Of a stretch of DNA of 64,000 nucleotides, positions 26,734 through 35,750 are shown piece by piece. The DNA is from Candidatus Pseudobacter hemicellulosilyticus (GTDB lineage Bacteria > Bacteroidota > Bacteroidia > Chitinophagales > Chitinophagaceae): NCBI GenBank assembly GCA_029202545.1, contig CP119311.1, positions 2,046,001 through 2,110,000 on the forward strand, read 5' to 3'. Below the pieces are notes generated by a model, which saw only the letters and a list, made by a program, of their open reading frames with translations, did no database searches and had not been told where the DNA came from. How positions within the stretch are numbered: the stretch's first letter is position 1; each line of letters opens with the position of its first letter. The translations under genes and the position numbers were made by a program.

Positions 26734-27645
26734 TTATTGAAACGCTTCGCGGATCAGTTCCAGGTTGATAGCCGCCCCGGCCTTGCTGCCTGCCGCCACT
26801 GCATTGGAGACGGCGCGGAACATACTGCAGCAGTCCCCGGCGGCATAGACACCGTAACAGCTGGTCTTATGAAAATCATCCACGCTGATATAACCGTGTT
26901 CTGTCAGTGCGCAGCCCAGTTGTTCCGGGATGGAGCAATGCTGTACAAAACCGGCGCGGATAAAAGCGGCTTTGAGCGGATGGGTGGAGCTGTCTGTAAA
27001 GACCAGCGCCTCCAGCTGCCCCTGCTGATGGCGGATATGGTCTATCTGTTTTTCCACGATGCGGACCTGGTACTTTTCCAGCAGGGCCAGTCGTTCTTCC
27101 GTGATAGAAGAAGGGCCGTTGGTGAAAATGGTCAGGTTGGGCGACCACTGGTGCAGGAGCCGGCCCATTTCAAAAGCCAGTTCGCCATCGGCTATCAGGC
27201 CCAGGGCCTGGCCATTGACTTCATAGCCATGGCAATAAGGGCAATGCAGCAGGGAAATACCCCAGCATTCGGCAAAACCGGGACGCTCAGGTAACTGATC
27301 ACTGATGCCGGTGGTGAACAATAATTTTTTACTGTGGAAGCTTTCTCCGGCCTGCGTGCGGACCAGGAAACCCTGTTCCGTTTGCTCCCCCGCTATGGCC
27401 AGTCCTTCATGGAACCGGATAGTAGGGTAGGCCAGCGCCTGTTGCCTGCTCACTGCTGCAATCTGACCAGGCTTTTGCCCATCCTGCGTGAGGAAGTTAT
27501 GCGAGTGCGGTGTTTGCCGGTTACAGGGCCGGCCACTATCAATGATCAATACTTTGCGCAGGGAGCGGCCCAGGGCCATAGCGGCGGACAGCCCGGCATA
27601 ACTGCCGCCGACAATGATAACATCATATTGAAGTTGCTGTTCCAT
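26734..27645 (-). CDS. NAD(P)/FAD-dependent oxidoreductase, thioredoxin-reductase-like
   Basis: This flavoprotein has 303 residues and the two-dinucleotide-domain layout of TrxB. The FAD motif is VIIVGGSYAGLSAAMALGR near the N-terminus. CPYCHGYE (about residue 135) sits where the TrxB redox CxxC lies, and the C-terminal FAD motif is GVYAAGDCC. The NADPH domain lacks the canonical GGGNSA motif and has GLIADGELAFEMG instead. Thioredoxin therefore may not be the partner. Similar proteins serve in peroxide or thiol stress and in natural-product disulfide formation. It has its own promoter with an inverted repeat. Confidence 0.85.
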   Translation of the reverse strand: MEQQLQYDVIIVGGSYAGLSAAMALGRSLRKVLIIDSGRPCNRQTPHSHNFLTQDGQKPGQIAAVSRQQALAYPTIRFHEGLAIAGEQTEQGFLVRTQAGESFHSKKLLFTTGISDQLPERPGFAECWGISLLHCPYCHGYEVNGQALGLIADGELAFEMGRLLHQWSPNLTIFTNGPSSITEERLALLEKYQVRIVEKQIDHIRHQQGQLEALVFTDSSTHPLKAAFIRAGFVQHCSIPEQLGCALTEHGYISVDDFHKTSCYGVYAAGDCCSMFRAVSNAVAAGSKAGAAINLELIREAFQ

Positions 27646-27661
27646 AATAATCCTTGTGCGA

Positions 27662-27704
27662 CAAAGATAATGCTATTTTTAATAAATGCAACAACGTTGC
27701 AAAT
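27662..27704 (-). promoter_or_regulatory. promoter of the flavoprotein gene with overlapping inverted repeat
   Basis: Read on the minus strand, TATCTTTG (27669-27662) is a perfect -7 box. GTTG lies 19 nt further upstream (27692-27689), at the -33 position. A 6-bp inverted repeat, TGCAAC-AAC-GTTGCA (27687-27701), overlaps the -33 box, where a repressor could block RNA polymerase. The regulator is not identified in the window. Confidence 0.5.
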
Positions 27705-27778
27705 CGGTTTCTGTGAAGGGTTGGTACAAAAGGACTGGTTTTTAGTAATATTGTGCCTCCCTAAACGTAAAACAATCC

Positions 27779-29521
27779 ATGAAAAGAGTAACCCTTCTCC
27801 TGTTGGCCATTGGCGTATGCCTCTCCTGTCTTTCCCAGAAACCCTCTATCACATGGGGGGATGAATTCAAATTGAAAAAAGGAAGTTTGGACCTGGAAGT
27901 GATCCATACGGATGAAACCGGCGTCTATCTCCAGGAAGGCCATATGACTATGAAAGGCTTTTATGTTATTATGGCCACTATGCGTACCTCTGCTTCCCTG
28001 GTGAAGCTGGATAAGAACCTGTCAGAAGTATACCGGAACGATTTCAATAAAGATCTGCGCGGGAAAGAATTTGTACAATTCTTCGCCTGCCAGGAAAAAC
28101 TGCTCCTCTTTGCTTCCGAGTACAGCAAGGCAGAAAGGACCATGATCATTTATGCTGCTGAAGTGAACAAGGCTGATGGAGAACTGGCCGGAATGTGGAA
28201 GCAGGTATGCAGCTTTCAGAAAGAAGAAAAGAAAGATGAGATCAATTTTAAGATCATCCCGAATGCAGACAGCACCCGATTTGTGGTGGTCAGCAGTGTG
28301 GAAGGAAAGGAACGGAATGAATACCAGGTGCAGGAATTTGACAAGACCATCAAAGCCGGCGGGAAGCCGGTGGTCATCAGCAATGAATTTGAACCCAAAA
28401 AATACCAGCTGGAAGATCTGCTGTATACCATGGACAAAAAAATTATCCTGGTAGGACGGAACCTGGATTATGAGGAAGGAAAAAAGAAAAAGGCAAAATT
28501 CCTGAATTTCCAGCATTACAATATCCGGATCTATGATGCCCAGGGGAAACAGGAAACGGAGATCAATACCAATATCAATGGTAAATGGCTCAGCAGTACC
28601 AAGCTGGTGCTGGAAAAGAACAGGGACCTGATCCTGGCCGCTTTTTTCAGCAATGAGAAAAAAGGGAAAACCATTGACGGGCTGCTGGTTCAGCGCATTG
28701 ATCCTGTAAATGGCAAGGTGATCTCCACCAGCGAAAAGCAGATCAATAATTCCATGCTGTCTGCTGATATGAATGCAGCGTCAGAAACGGATGATGACGA
28801 TGATAAAGAAAGCAAGACGGAAAGAAAGGAACGGGAGCGGCTGGAAAAATTGAGGGATGAGGCCGAGGGATTTTCCAAATTCATGAGGTTCCGACAGATC
28901 TATACCACCGTGGACAATGGCGTGGTGATCATGGCTGAAGCATTCCGCCATTATTACTATACCAGGTCCACCTTAACGGGTACCGGTATTAATGGAATGA
29001 CCACTTATCGGGACGAAACTGTATCTGTGTATGAAAGTGGCGACCTGATGATGGTCAGCATCGATGCTGCCGGCAATATTGGCTGGCTGCAGGTGGTGCC
29101 CAAACAGCAGCGCGAGGAGATCGTAGTAGGCTATTTAGGTGGATCCGGTGTGAGCTTCGGCTATAATTATGCCGGTTTCTTTGAGAATACCAACAGGCCC
29201 TTCTACTCCGGCTTTGGCGTTATCCAGGATAAAGGCATACTGCATGTCCTGTTGAATGACAATCCCAAAAATGCCGCGGTTACGCAGGCGGGCCAGAAGG
29301 TGAAATACGCCACTCGCTTGGGTAGATCGCACTGTTTTGTGCTGTCGGTAGATGAAAAGACCGGTAAGTTCACCCGCAAATTCTTCTTCGATAATAGGGA
29401 CGTTCCTACGGCTATGCCTCGGCTGGGTTCAGTAATAGGAGAGAATATGTATATGGTGGGCAAAACGGATCGCACCATGGGAAAATCTAAAATTGCAGTG
29501 GCCAAAATAGCTATCAAATAA
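27779..29521 (+). CDS. secreted protein of unknown function, beta-propeller-like
   Basis: I do not recognise this 580-residue protein. It has a signal peptide (MKRVTLLLLAIGVCLSCLSQ). The body alternates short beta-strand-like blocks such as LVKLDKNLSEVYRNDF and HYNIRIYDAQGKQETEI, which read like blades of a beta-propeller. A charged insertion, ETDDDDDKESKTERKERERLEK (about residues 338-360), is likely a flexible or coiled-coil linker. The N-terminal part is unusually Lys/Glu-rich for the region. It is monocistronic, with no informative neighbour. Confidence 0.7.
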   Translation: MKRVTLLLLAIGVCLSCLSQKPSITWGDEFKLKKGSLDLEVIHTDETGVYLQEGHMTMKGFYVIMATMRTSASLVKLDKNLSEVYRNDFNKDLRGKEFVQFFACQEKLLLFASEYSKAERTMIIYAAEVNKADGELAGMWKQVCSFQKEEKKDEINFKIIPNADSTRFVVVSSVEGKERNEYQVQEFDKTIKAGGKPVVISNEFEPKKYQLEDLLYTMDKKIILVGRNLDYEEGKKKKAKFLNFQHYNIRIYDAQGKQETEINTNINGKWLSSTKLVLEKNRDLILAAFFSNEKKGKTIDGLLVQRIDPVNGKVISTSEKQINNSMLSADMNAASETDDDDDKESKTERKERERLEKLRDEAEGFSKFMRFRQIYTTVDNGVVIMAEAFRHYYYTRSTLTGTGINGMTTYRDETVSVYESGDLMMVSIDAAGNIGWLQVVPKQQREEIVVGYLGGSGVSFGYNYAGFFENTNRPFYSGFGVIQDKGILHVLLNDNPKNAAVTQAGQKVKYATRLGRSHCFVLSVDEKTGKFTRKFFFDNRDVPTAMPRLGSVIGENMYMVGKTDRTMGKSKIAVAKIAIK

Positions 29522-29528
29522 GAGAAGC

Positions 29529-29810
29529 TTACCTGATCATATCCGTATCACCCGGCGTATAACCCAGCTGCCGGTTCATGGATAATTTTTGCCCCTGGGG
29601 GTGGAACTCTTGGGTAATGACAGGGGTGAAGAGCTGCAGTGTTGTCAGTGCCGGCCCGGAAGCGCTTGCGGGGAGCTGCTGCTGGTAGCCGGCCTGGAAA
29701 TGATCCATGGAGCTTTGCATGAAGAAGTGGATCCGGTCAAAATAGTCCCTGCCGTTCCCCGCTGTGCCGGGGAGCCAGGTGAAAATTGCTATCTTTTGAT
29801 TACCAGTGAA
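29529..29810 (-). pseudogene. possible C-terminal remnant of a broken gene
   Basis: The minus strand is open for 94 codons from a stop at 29813-29811 to a TGA or similar stop at 29529. The first ATG is at 29720. The peptide before that ATG (TWLPGTAGNGRDYFDRIHFF) flows smoothly into QSSMDHFQAGYQQQ and ends GYTPGDTDMIR. This looks like genuine protein rather than a shadow, since no gene covers the region on the other strand. I cannot name a family. It could be a small real gene starting at 29720 or the tail of a decayed one. The rest of 29522-29880 shows only the sigma-gene upstream region. Confidence 0.35.
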
Positions 29811-29847
29811 TTACGTTTCTTGTAATGTTGCTGTGAAAATTTTCTCA

Positions 29848-29855
29848 TAGTTTGC
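29848..29855 (+). promoter_or_regulatory. TAGTTTGC box upstream of the locus A sigma gene
   Basis: TAGTTTGC here resembles a -7 box with one base missing between TA and TTTG. It lies about 26 nt before the TTG start at 29881. The identical 8-mer precedes the locus B sigma gene (46930-46937), about 27 nt before a TTG codon. The coincidence of sequence and distance suggests a shared promoter type, though a -33 box is not clear. Confidence 0.35.
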
Positions 29856-29880
29856 GTTCCTAAACGGCCTGTCAATAGTC

Positions 29881-30474
29881 TTGTCTGTCAGCTCATCATA
29901 CGAAGAAACGGAACTGATGGCTGCCTTCCATAGGGGAGAGCAGAAGGCTTTGCATGCCGTTTACCACCGCTTCCTGCGGCCGCTCTGCTTTTTTACCGAG
30001 CAGCTCATTGGCCATACCATGGCGGCTGAAGACATTGTGGCCGACTGCTTTATACAGGTTTTTGCCCGGAAAGAGGACTTCCCCAGCCTGGGTCAGCTCC
30101 AGGCTTTTTTGTATACGGCTGCCCGCAATGCGGCCCTCAACCACCTGAAAGCCCAGAAGCGGCATGAAGATATTCACCAGGCCATGGGCAAATCGACCGA
30201 TCCCTTTACCACAGACGCAGAACAAGCCTATATAAAGGCAGAGGCGCTGCAGGCCATCTTCCTGGAGATTGAAAAATTGCCCCCGCAATGCCGGCAGGTG
30301 GTGAGGCTGGCCATTGTGGAAGGAAAAAAGGCGCAGGAGATTGCAGATGAGCTGGGTATGGCCTACCAGACCGTACTGAACCAGAAAGCCAAAGGGCTGG
30401 CACAGCTCCGGATGGCCCTGCTGAAAAATGAGCTGACGGCCCTCTCCACCCTGGCCGCTATCCTCCTTTTATAG
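29881..30474 (+). CDS. ECF sigma factor (locus A)
   Basis: This RNA polymerase sigma-70 factor of the extracytoplasmic-function class directs transcription of locus A when released by the FecR protein encoded next. Region 2 is AVYHRFLRPLCFF...AAEDIVADCFIQVFARK (about residues 27-65). Region 4 is LPPQCRQVVRLAIVEGKKAQEIADELGMAYQTVLNQKAKGL. The start is uncertain: TTG at 29881 keeps a plausible N-terminus (SVSSSYEETELMAAF), and the first ATG is at 29917, already inside region 2. I prefer TTG because of the matching arrangement at locus B. Confidence 0.9.
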   Translation: MSVSSSYEETELMAAFHRGEQKALHAVYHRFLRPLCFFTEQLIGHTMAAEDIVADCFIQVFARKEDFPSLGQLQAFLYTAARNAALNHLKAQKRHEDIHQAMGKSTDPFTTDAEQAYIKAEALQAIFLEIEKLPPQCRQVVRLAIVEGKKAQEIADELGMAYQTVLNQKAKGLAQLRMALLKNELTALSTLAAILLL

Positions 30475-30554
30475 TCCCGGTAAAAAAATAGTAAAAATTA
30501 TTTAACATGGACCGGTAGAAAGGACCGGTTGAGTTGTTTTAGCATAGTAAGGCT

Positions 30555-31787
30555 ATGACAGAAAGCAACCAATATATCGCGGAATTGATCGGTAAGTACC
30601 TGGAAGACAGGCTTACAGCTGAGGAACACCAGGACCTGGAAAACTGGCTGAATGCTGCCGGGAGTAACCGTGGGTTGCTGGCGGAGATCACTGATCAGCA
30701 GAAATTGGCTGTCAACCTGCAGAAATTCTACAGCTACGATTCGGAGCGCATTTCTCAAAAGATCGGCGAAGCCATCCCGGAATTCCGGAAAGCGCCGGTA
30801 GTAACACCGCATATCCCGTCCGTTCACCGGGTACATTTCCTGCGGAAATGGGGTTGGGCTGCGGCCGCCCTGCTGCTGGTAGCCGGCGGCGCCTATTACC
30901 TGGTAGTGGATAAGAACAGCGCAGCACCAGTAGCTGCTGTCCCCAAAGCCACGGAAGTGGCGCCCGGCAAAGACGGCGCCATCCTGACCCTGGCCGATGG
31001 CCGCCAGGTGGTGCTGGACAGCCTGGGCAATGGTATTGTAGCCCAGCAGAGCGGCGCTGATGTAGTGCTGAATAACGGCCGCCTGGTCTATGATGCAGCC
31101 GGTCAGGCCAGCGCAGAAATACTGTACAATACCATGACCACCCCCAAGGGACGCCAGTTCCAGGTCACACTGCCGGATGGCACCAGGGTATGGCTGAATG
31201 CCGCCAGCTCCATCCGCTTTCCCACCATATTTGCAGGCACCGAAAGAAGGGTGGAAATAACAGGAGAAGTTTATTTTGAAGTGGCCCAGCATTCCGCCAA
31301 ACCCTTCCGGGTCAATGTGAGCGGTGCTGCCGAGATAGATGTGCTGGGCACCAGCTTCAATATTAATGCATACGAGAACGAGAAAACCATCAATACCACT
31401 TTACTGAATGGCAGCATCCGGATTGCGGATGTGCTGCTCAGGCCCGGCCAGCAGGCCAGGGTACAGCATGGCATGGCGGGACAATCAACCGCTGAAGGAG
31501 ATATCACCAGACGGGGCGTCACTGTTACCAATGACGTGGACATTGACAAGGTAATGGCCTGGAAAAATGGGCTGTTCAACTTTGAAGAGTCCAGCCTGGA
31601 AGAAGTGATGCGCCAGCTGGAACGCTGGTATGATATTGAAGTGGTATACGAGAACGGTGTTCCTAAAACCCGCTTCTGGGGCGAGATGCAGCGGCAGACA
31701 CAATTGCCGGACCTGCTGGAGATCCTCCGGAAAACAGAAGTGGAGTTCAGGATGGAAGGCCGCAGGTTGATTGTTCTCAACAAGTAA
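30555..31787 (+). CDS. FecR-family anti-sigma factor (locus A)
   Basis: This inner-membrane anti-sigma factor has 410 residues. An N-terminal cytoplasmic domain binds sigma (about 1-95) and is followed by one membrane helix (WGWAAAALLLVAGGAYYLVV, about 98-117). The periplasmic FecR domain contains TPKGRQFQVTLPDGTRVWLNA. The C-terminal DUF4974/STN-like domain contains LFNFEESSLEEVMRQLERWYDIEV. The FecR domain is expected to contact the STN domain of the SusC encoded downstream and so relay substrate binding to the sigma factor. Confidence 0.93.
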   Translation: MTESNQYIAELIGKYLEDRLTAEEHQDLENWLNAAGSNRGLLAEITDQQKLAVNLQKFYSYDSERISQKIGEAIPEFRKAPVVTPHIPSVHRVHFLRKWGWAAAALLLVAGGAYYLVVDKNSAAPVAAVPKATEVAPGKDGAILTLADGRQVVLDSLGNGIVAQQSGADVVLNNGRLVYDAAGQASAEILYNTMTTPKGRQFQVTLPDGTRVWLNAASSIRFPTIFAGTERRVEITGEVYFEVAQHSAKPFRVNVSGAAEIDVLGTSFNINAYENEKTINTTLLNGSIRIADVLLRPGQQARVQHGMAGQSTAEGDITRRGVTVTNDVDIDKVMAWKNGLFNFEESSLEEVMRQLERWYDIEVVYENGVPKTRFWGEMQRQTQLPDLLEILRKTEVEFRMEGRRLIVLNK

Positions 31788-31895
31788 TGCAAAACGAACG
31801 CTTCGCCAGATAGCTGATCCTTATTCTTATTCCTATGGCCAGGCAACCATTTGGCCGTCCCTTATCATCTTATTAATTTTTCTATTGTGTATCCG

Positions 31896-31932
31896 CTAAT
31901 AAAAAACCGCCACGGATTGCAGCCGTGACGGT
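31896..31932 (-). terminator. minus-strand intrinsic terminator in the FecR-SusC gap (locus A)
   Basis: ACCGCCACGG (31906-31915) and CCGTGACGGT (31923-31932) form a 10-position stem around a 7-nt loop. In + strand RNA the stem has a C-A mismatch, but in minus-strand RNA the same position is a U-G wobble. The A-run at 31901-31906 becomes a U-tract only on the minus strand. Both facts point to termination of an antisense transcript coming from the susC start. The remainder of 31788-32003 has no gene. CAAATCTG at 31986-31993 is a 7/8 match to a reversed -7 box. Confidence 0.65.
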
Positions 31933-32003
31933 GGATGATTTAGCTGGAATATAAACGGTTTTGCGATTTCACATTTATTAACAACCAAATCTGTTTGCAA
32001 TTT

Positions 32004-35000
32004 ATGCAAAAAAACTGCTATCGCCTGCCGGCGCTACAGCACAGGCAAGGTCATTGGCCGCCCGAACGTACGGCGGGAGGGAAAGGCCTCACCAAAATTT
32101 TAATGGTTATGAGATTTACGGCGATTTTGTTAACGGCTGCCGTATTGAACGTCCATGCAGCCGGTATGGCACAGACTGTAACCCTCACCGGAAAGAATAT
32201 TCCGTTGAAACAGGTATTTGCCGCTATCAAGCAGCAGACCGGTTACGTGGTGTTCAGTAACACCAACGCTTTCAAAGACGCACACAGCGTAACCCTTTCC
32301 GTTAAAGACATGCCCCTGAACAGCCTGCTGGAAATGGTCCTGCAGGATCAACCCGTTTCCTGGCTGATCAAGGACAAAACCATTGTGCTTTCCCGCAAGG
32401 CAACCCCTGCCGCCTCAACACCGCAACTCATTACACTGGATGAAGTGAACAGGATCATCAATGTATCCGGCGTGGTGCGCAATGAAAATGGCGAGCCGCT
32501 GGCCGGCGCTTCCGTCCGTGTCAGAGGCCGTAACGGCGGTATGGTGACAGACAGCAAGGGCAGCTTCGGCTTTACCAATATGCTGGATGATGTGGGTCTT
32601 ATCATCACCATGCTGGGGTATGAATACCTGGAGATCAGCTTCCGCAAAACAGATAATGGCTACACAGCCTATACCGTAGATAAGGCAAGGTCTTCACAGA
32701 TCAAAGTGACCAGCGGTCCTAATATGTTCATCAATGTGACCATGAAAGCCGCTGACGCTAAAATGGATGATGTGGTGGTGACCGGGTACATGGATATCCG
32801 TAGAACCATGCACACGGGTGCACAGACCACCCTCAAGGCTGACTCTATCCGCATACCCGGTGAGGTGAGTATTGACCAGATGCTGCAGGGTGTTGTGCCC
32901 GGCATGCTGGTGACTATGCCTTCCGGACAGGTAGGTTCTACCCCCCGTATCCGTATCCGTGGTACCTCTACACTGCTGGGTAACCAGGAGCCTTTATGGG
33001 TAGTAGATGGTGTGATCCAGCGTGATCCCCTGCCTATTCCCGATGGCGCCGCTTCCCTGGCCGGTGATGTGAGCGAGATGCGGCTGGTAGCTTCTAACTC
33101 TATTTCCTGGTTGAATCCCAATGATATAGAGACAATTACCGTTTTGAAAGATGCCTCTGCTACCGCTATCTACGGTTCCCAGGCTGCCAACGGGGTAATT
33201 GTACTGACCACTAAAAAAGCAAAGGCCGGTCAGCTGACCGTGAACTATTCCGGTAACCTGTCTATAGGCCAGCGCCCCCAGTACAGTATGTACAACCTGA
33301 TGAACTCCCAGGAACTGATGCAGTTCTCCAAAGAGGTTTACCAGGACAGGGACGCTTATACCAGCCAGGTACTGCCCATCAGCTATGGTGGCCTTGTGCA
33401 GAAACTGCATAACAAGGAGATCACCCAGGAGCAGTTTGATGCAGAATACCGCAGGATGGAGTCCATGAATACAGACTGGTTTGATATCCTGTTCAGGAAC
33501 TCTTTCAGCCAGAACCACAGCATCAGTCTTTCCGGTGGTTCTGATAAGATCACCAACAGGACCTCTATCAACATGCAGCAGCAGAACGGTGAAGCCGTGG
33601 GGAACGACCTGCGTAATTTCTCTGCCAGCAGCAATACCACCCTTAAATTCGGCAAGCGCCTCCTGGTGAACTTCCTGCTGAATGGCGGTATCCGGGAAAC
33701 AGATGGTTTTGCTTATGGTGTAAGTCCCTTTGAGTACGCCATGAATACTTCCAGGACCATCCCCGCTTACAATGATAATGGCACCTTATTCTATCATGAG
33801 CGGAACGGTACCCTCAGCCCTTCCATTGCCAACAAGAATACCTACAATTACAATATCCTGAACGAGCTGGCCAATACCGGTAATAAGAACTCTACCCGTA
33901 ACCTCTCCGCCAATATTGACCTGAACCTGAAGCTGTTCAAGAATGTGGACTACCAGGGGCTGATCTCTTACGCTACCGCTACTTCCGATGTGAAGTCCTG
34001 GGCTACCGAAATGAGTCACTATATCACCCAGCTCAGGGGTTATGAATATGGTGCTGTACTGGCCAATTCCACAGAAGAGCTGAAAAGCGGTTTACCCTTC
34101 GGTGGCCTGCTGCAGCTGCAGAATGCTACCAACAGCACCTATACTATCCGGAACAGCCTGGTGTACAATAATACTTTTAACCAGCTGCACACGGTAACGG
34201 TACAGGTAGGTAATGAGATCAGGTCTGCTGAGCTGACCGGTTCTGCCACTACCCGTTATGGTTACCTGAAGAACAGGGGTGAAACCTTTGCGCCGGTTCC
34301 CCTTACACAGGCTGCAGGTTTCTATGGCTCACAGGCCAACCTGCATGACCGCATGCGCGCCAACTCCAGCGTTACCAACCAGACCAGCAACTATGTAAGC
34401 CAGTACCTCACTGCTGTATACGCTTTTGATCAGCGTTATATCCTGAACGTGAACGGCCGGGTAGATGCTTCCAACCGCTTTGGCCAGGATGAGAACAAAC
34501 GTTTTCAGCCTACCTGGTCAGTGGGTGCAAGGTGGCGCCTGGGCAATGAGCATTTCATGAAATCCGTACTCTGGCTGGATGCCTTTGACTTTTACGGATC
34601 TTATGGCTACCAGGGTAATGCGGTGGAAGCCGTATCGCCCAACCTCATTGCTACTGATGGCGGCCTGAGCTCTATTTATAAACAATATGTGCTGAATATT
34701 AAATCGCTTCCCTATAAGGACCTGGGCTGGGAAAAGACCAACTCCTGGAATATTGGTGTGGACCTTTCCTTCCTGAATGGTCGTGTGAATGCCAATGCCA
34801 ACCTCTTCCTGAAGAGGAGCAATGTACTGGCCTCCAGGGATGTGCCCGTGGAGAATGGTATGAACTCTGCCATCGTGTTCGGTTCCGAAATGGAGAACAA
34901 AGGGTATGATCTGACCGTGAACATTGTGCCCATCCGCAATAAGGACTGGACCTGGCAGTTCTCTGTGAACACAGCCGTGACCCGTAATATCCTGAAGGAT

Positions 35001-35720
35001 AACCAGCGTGTTAACGTGCTGGGTGATTATATCAATGGAACCGCCATGATCAGCGGTGAAGCATATTCCACTTTTTATTCCTTTAACTATGCAGGGCTGA
35101 ACCCGGCTAATGGTCGTCCAACGTTCAACTACATGGACATCACCAAAACGGACAAGGACCTGAACTACCTGGTGAAGACCGGAAAGCTGGAACCTGATTT
35201 CTCCGGTGGCTTTAACACCACGCTGCGTTACAGGAATTATGCCCTGCGTGCCCAGTTTGCCATGGCTTTCGGCGCACAGAAACGTTTACCCAGTGTATAC
35301 AACAGGACAGGCGCTCCCACTCCGGAACAGAATGCCCCCAAATGGCTGATGGACCGCTGGAGGAAAGCTGGTGATGAAGCCACTACCGATATTCCTTCCG
35401 TACCCGATGGAAATATCAACAGGCTGCTCATTTACCTGCCTACGCTCACTTCTCAGTCCTATAGCCCATATGAGCTGTACAACTGGTCTGATTTCCGCGT
35501 GGCGGATATTGATTTCATCCGTTGCCGCAACCTCGCCTTCACGTATGACTTTGATCCCAGCATAGCCCGTAAAGTAGGTTCCAAAAGGGTGAGCGTGTCC
35601 CTGAGCATGACCAACCCCTTCCTGGTTGCCTTCGATGACCGCTGGGATGGTTATGATCCGGAAACCGGTGGCTGGCCTGCCCGCAGGACCACCTCCCTGT
35701 CTATCAACATGAATTTCTGA
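32004..35720 (+). CDS. SusC-family TonB-dependent transducer with STN domain (locus A)
   Basis: This outer-membrane importer has about 1,238 residues from the ATG at 32004, four codons into the open frame. A 35-residue polar leader precedes the signal peptide core (MRFTAILLTAAVLNVHAAGMAQ). The STN domain follows (TVTLTGKNIPLKQVFAAIKQ to IKDKTIVLSRK). It is the part that signals to FecR. Next are a CarboxypepD_reg domain (SGVVRNENGEPLAGASVRV), the plug (DGVIQRD, ILKDASATAIYGSQAANGVI-type sequence) and the barrel. The regulatory domain carries a longer tail than usual (FRKTDNGYTAYTVDKARSS) before the TonB-box region DDVVVTGYM. Codons 2-4 contain an A7 run. Confidence 0.95.
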   Translation: MQKNCYRLPALQHRQGHWPPERTAGGKGLTKILMVMRFTAILLTAAVLNVHAAGMAQTVTLTGKNIPLKQVFAAIKQQTGYVVFSNTNAFKDAHSVTLSVKDMPLNSLLEMVLQDQPVSWLIKDKTIVLSRKATPAASTPQLITLDEVNRIINVSGVVRNENGEPLAGASVRVRGRNGGMVTDSKGSFGFTNMLDDVGLIITMLGYEYLEISFRKTDNGYTAYTVDKARSSQIKVTSGPNMFINVTMKAADAKMDDVVVTGYMDIRRTMHTGAQTTLKADSIRIPGEVSIDQMLQGVVPGMLVTMPSGQVGSTPRIRIRGTSTLLGNQEPLWVVDGVIQRDPLPIPDGAASLAGDVSEMRLVASNSISWLNPNDIETITVLKDASATAIYGSQAANGVIVLTTKKAKAGQLTVNYSGNLSIGQRPQYSMYNLMNSQELMQFSKEVYQDRDAYTSQVLPISYGGLVQKLHNKEITQEQFDAEYRRMESMNTDWFDILFRNSFSQNHSISLSGGSDKITNRTSINMQQQNGEAVGNDLRNFSASSNTTLKFGKRLLVNFLLNGGIRETDGFAYGVSPFEYAMNTSRTIPAYNDNGTLFYHERNGTLSPSIANKNTYNYNILNELANTGNKNSTRNLSANIDLNLKLFKNVDYQGLISYATATSDVKSWATEMSHYITQLRGYEYGAVLANSTEELKSGLPFGGLLQLQNATNSTYTIRNSLVYNNTFNQLHTVTVQVGNEIRSAELTGSATTRYGYLKNRGETFAPVPLTQAAGFYGSQANLHDRMRANSSVTNQTSNYVSQYLTAVYAFDQRYILNVNGRVDASNRFGQDENKRFQPTWSVGARWRLGNEHFMKSVLWLDAFDFYGSYGYQGNAVEAVSPNLIATDGGLSSIYKQYVLNIKSLPYKDLGWEKTNSWNIGVDLSFLNGRVNANANLFLKRSNVLASRDVPVENGMNSAIVFGSEMENKGYDLTVNIVPIRNKDWTWQFSVNTAVTRNILKDNQRVNVLGDYINGTAMISGEAYSTFYSFNYAGLNPANGRPTFNYMDITKTDKDLNYLVKTGKLEPDFSGGFNTTLRYRNYALRAQFAMAFGAQKRLPSVYNRTGAPTPEQNAPKWLMDRWRKAGDEATTDIPSVPDGNINRLLIYLPTLTSQSYSPYELYNWSDFRVADIDFIRCRNLAFTYDFDPSIARKVGSKRVSVSLSMTNPFLVAFDDRWDGYDPETGGWPARRTTSLSINMNF

Positions 35721-35750
35721 TAATCGGAAGCATTAAACATTGTGAAGAAA

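Noticed and set aside
29010..29018. GGGACGAA within the secreted-protein gene
   Set aside because: Only part of the 12-bp element, in coding sequence and unique; chance match.
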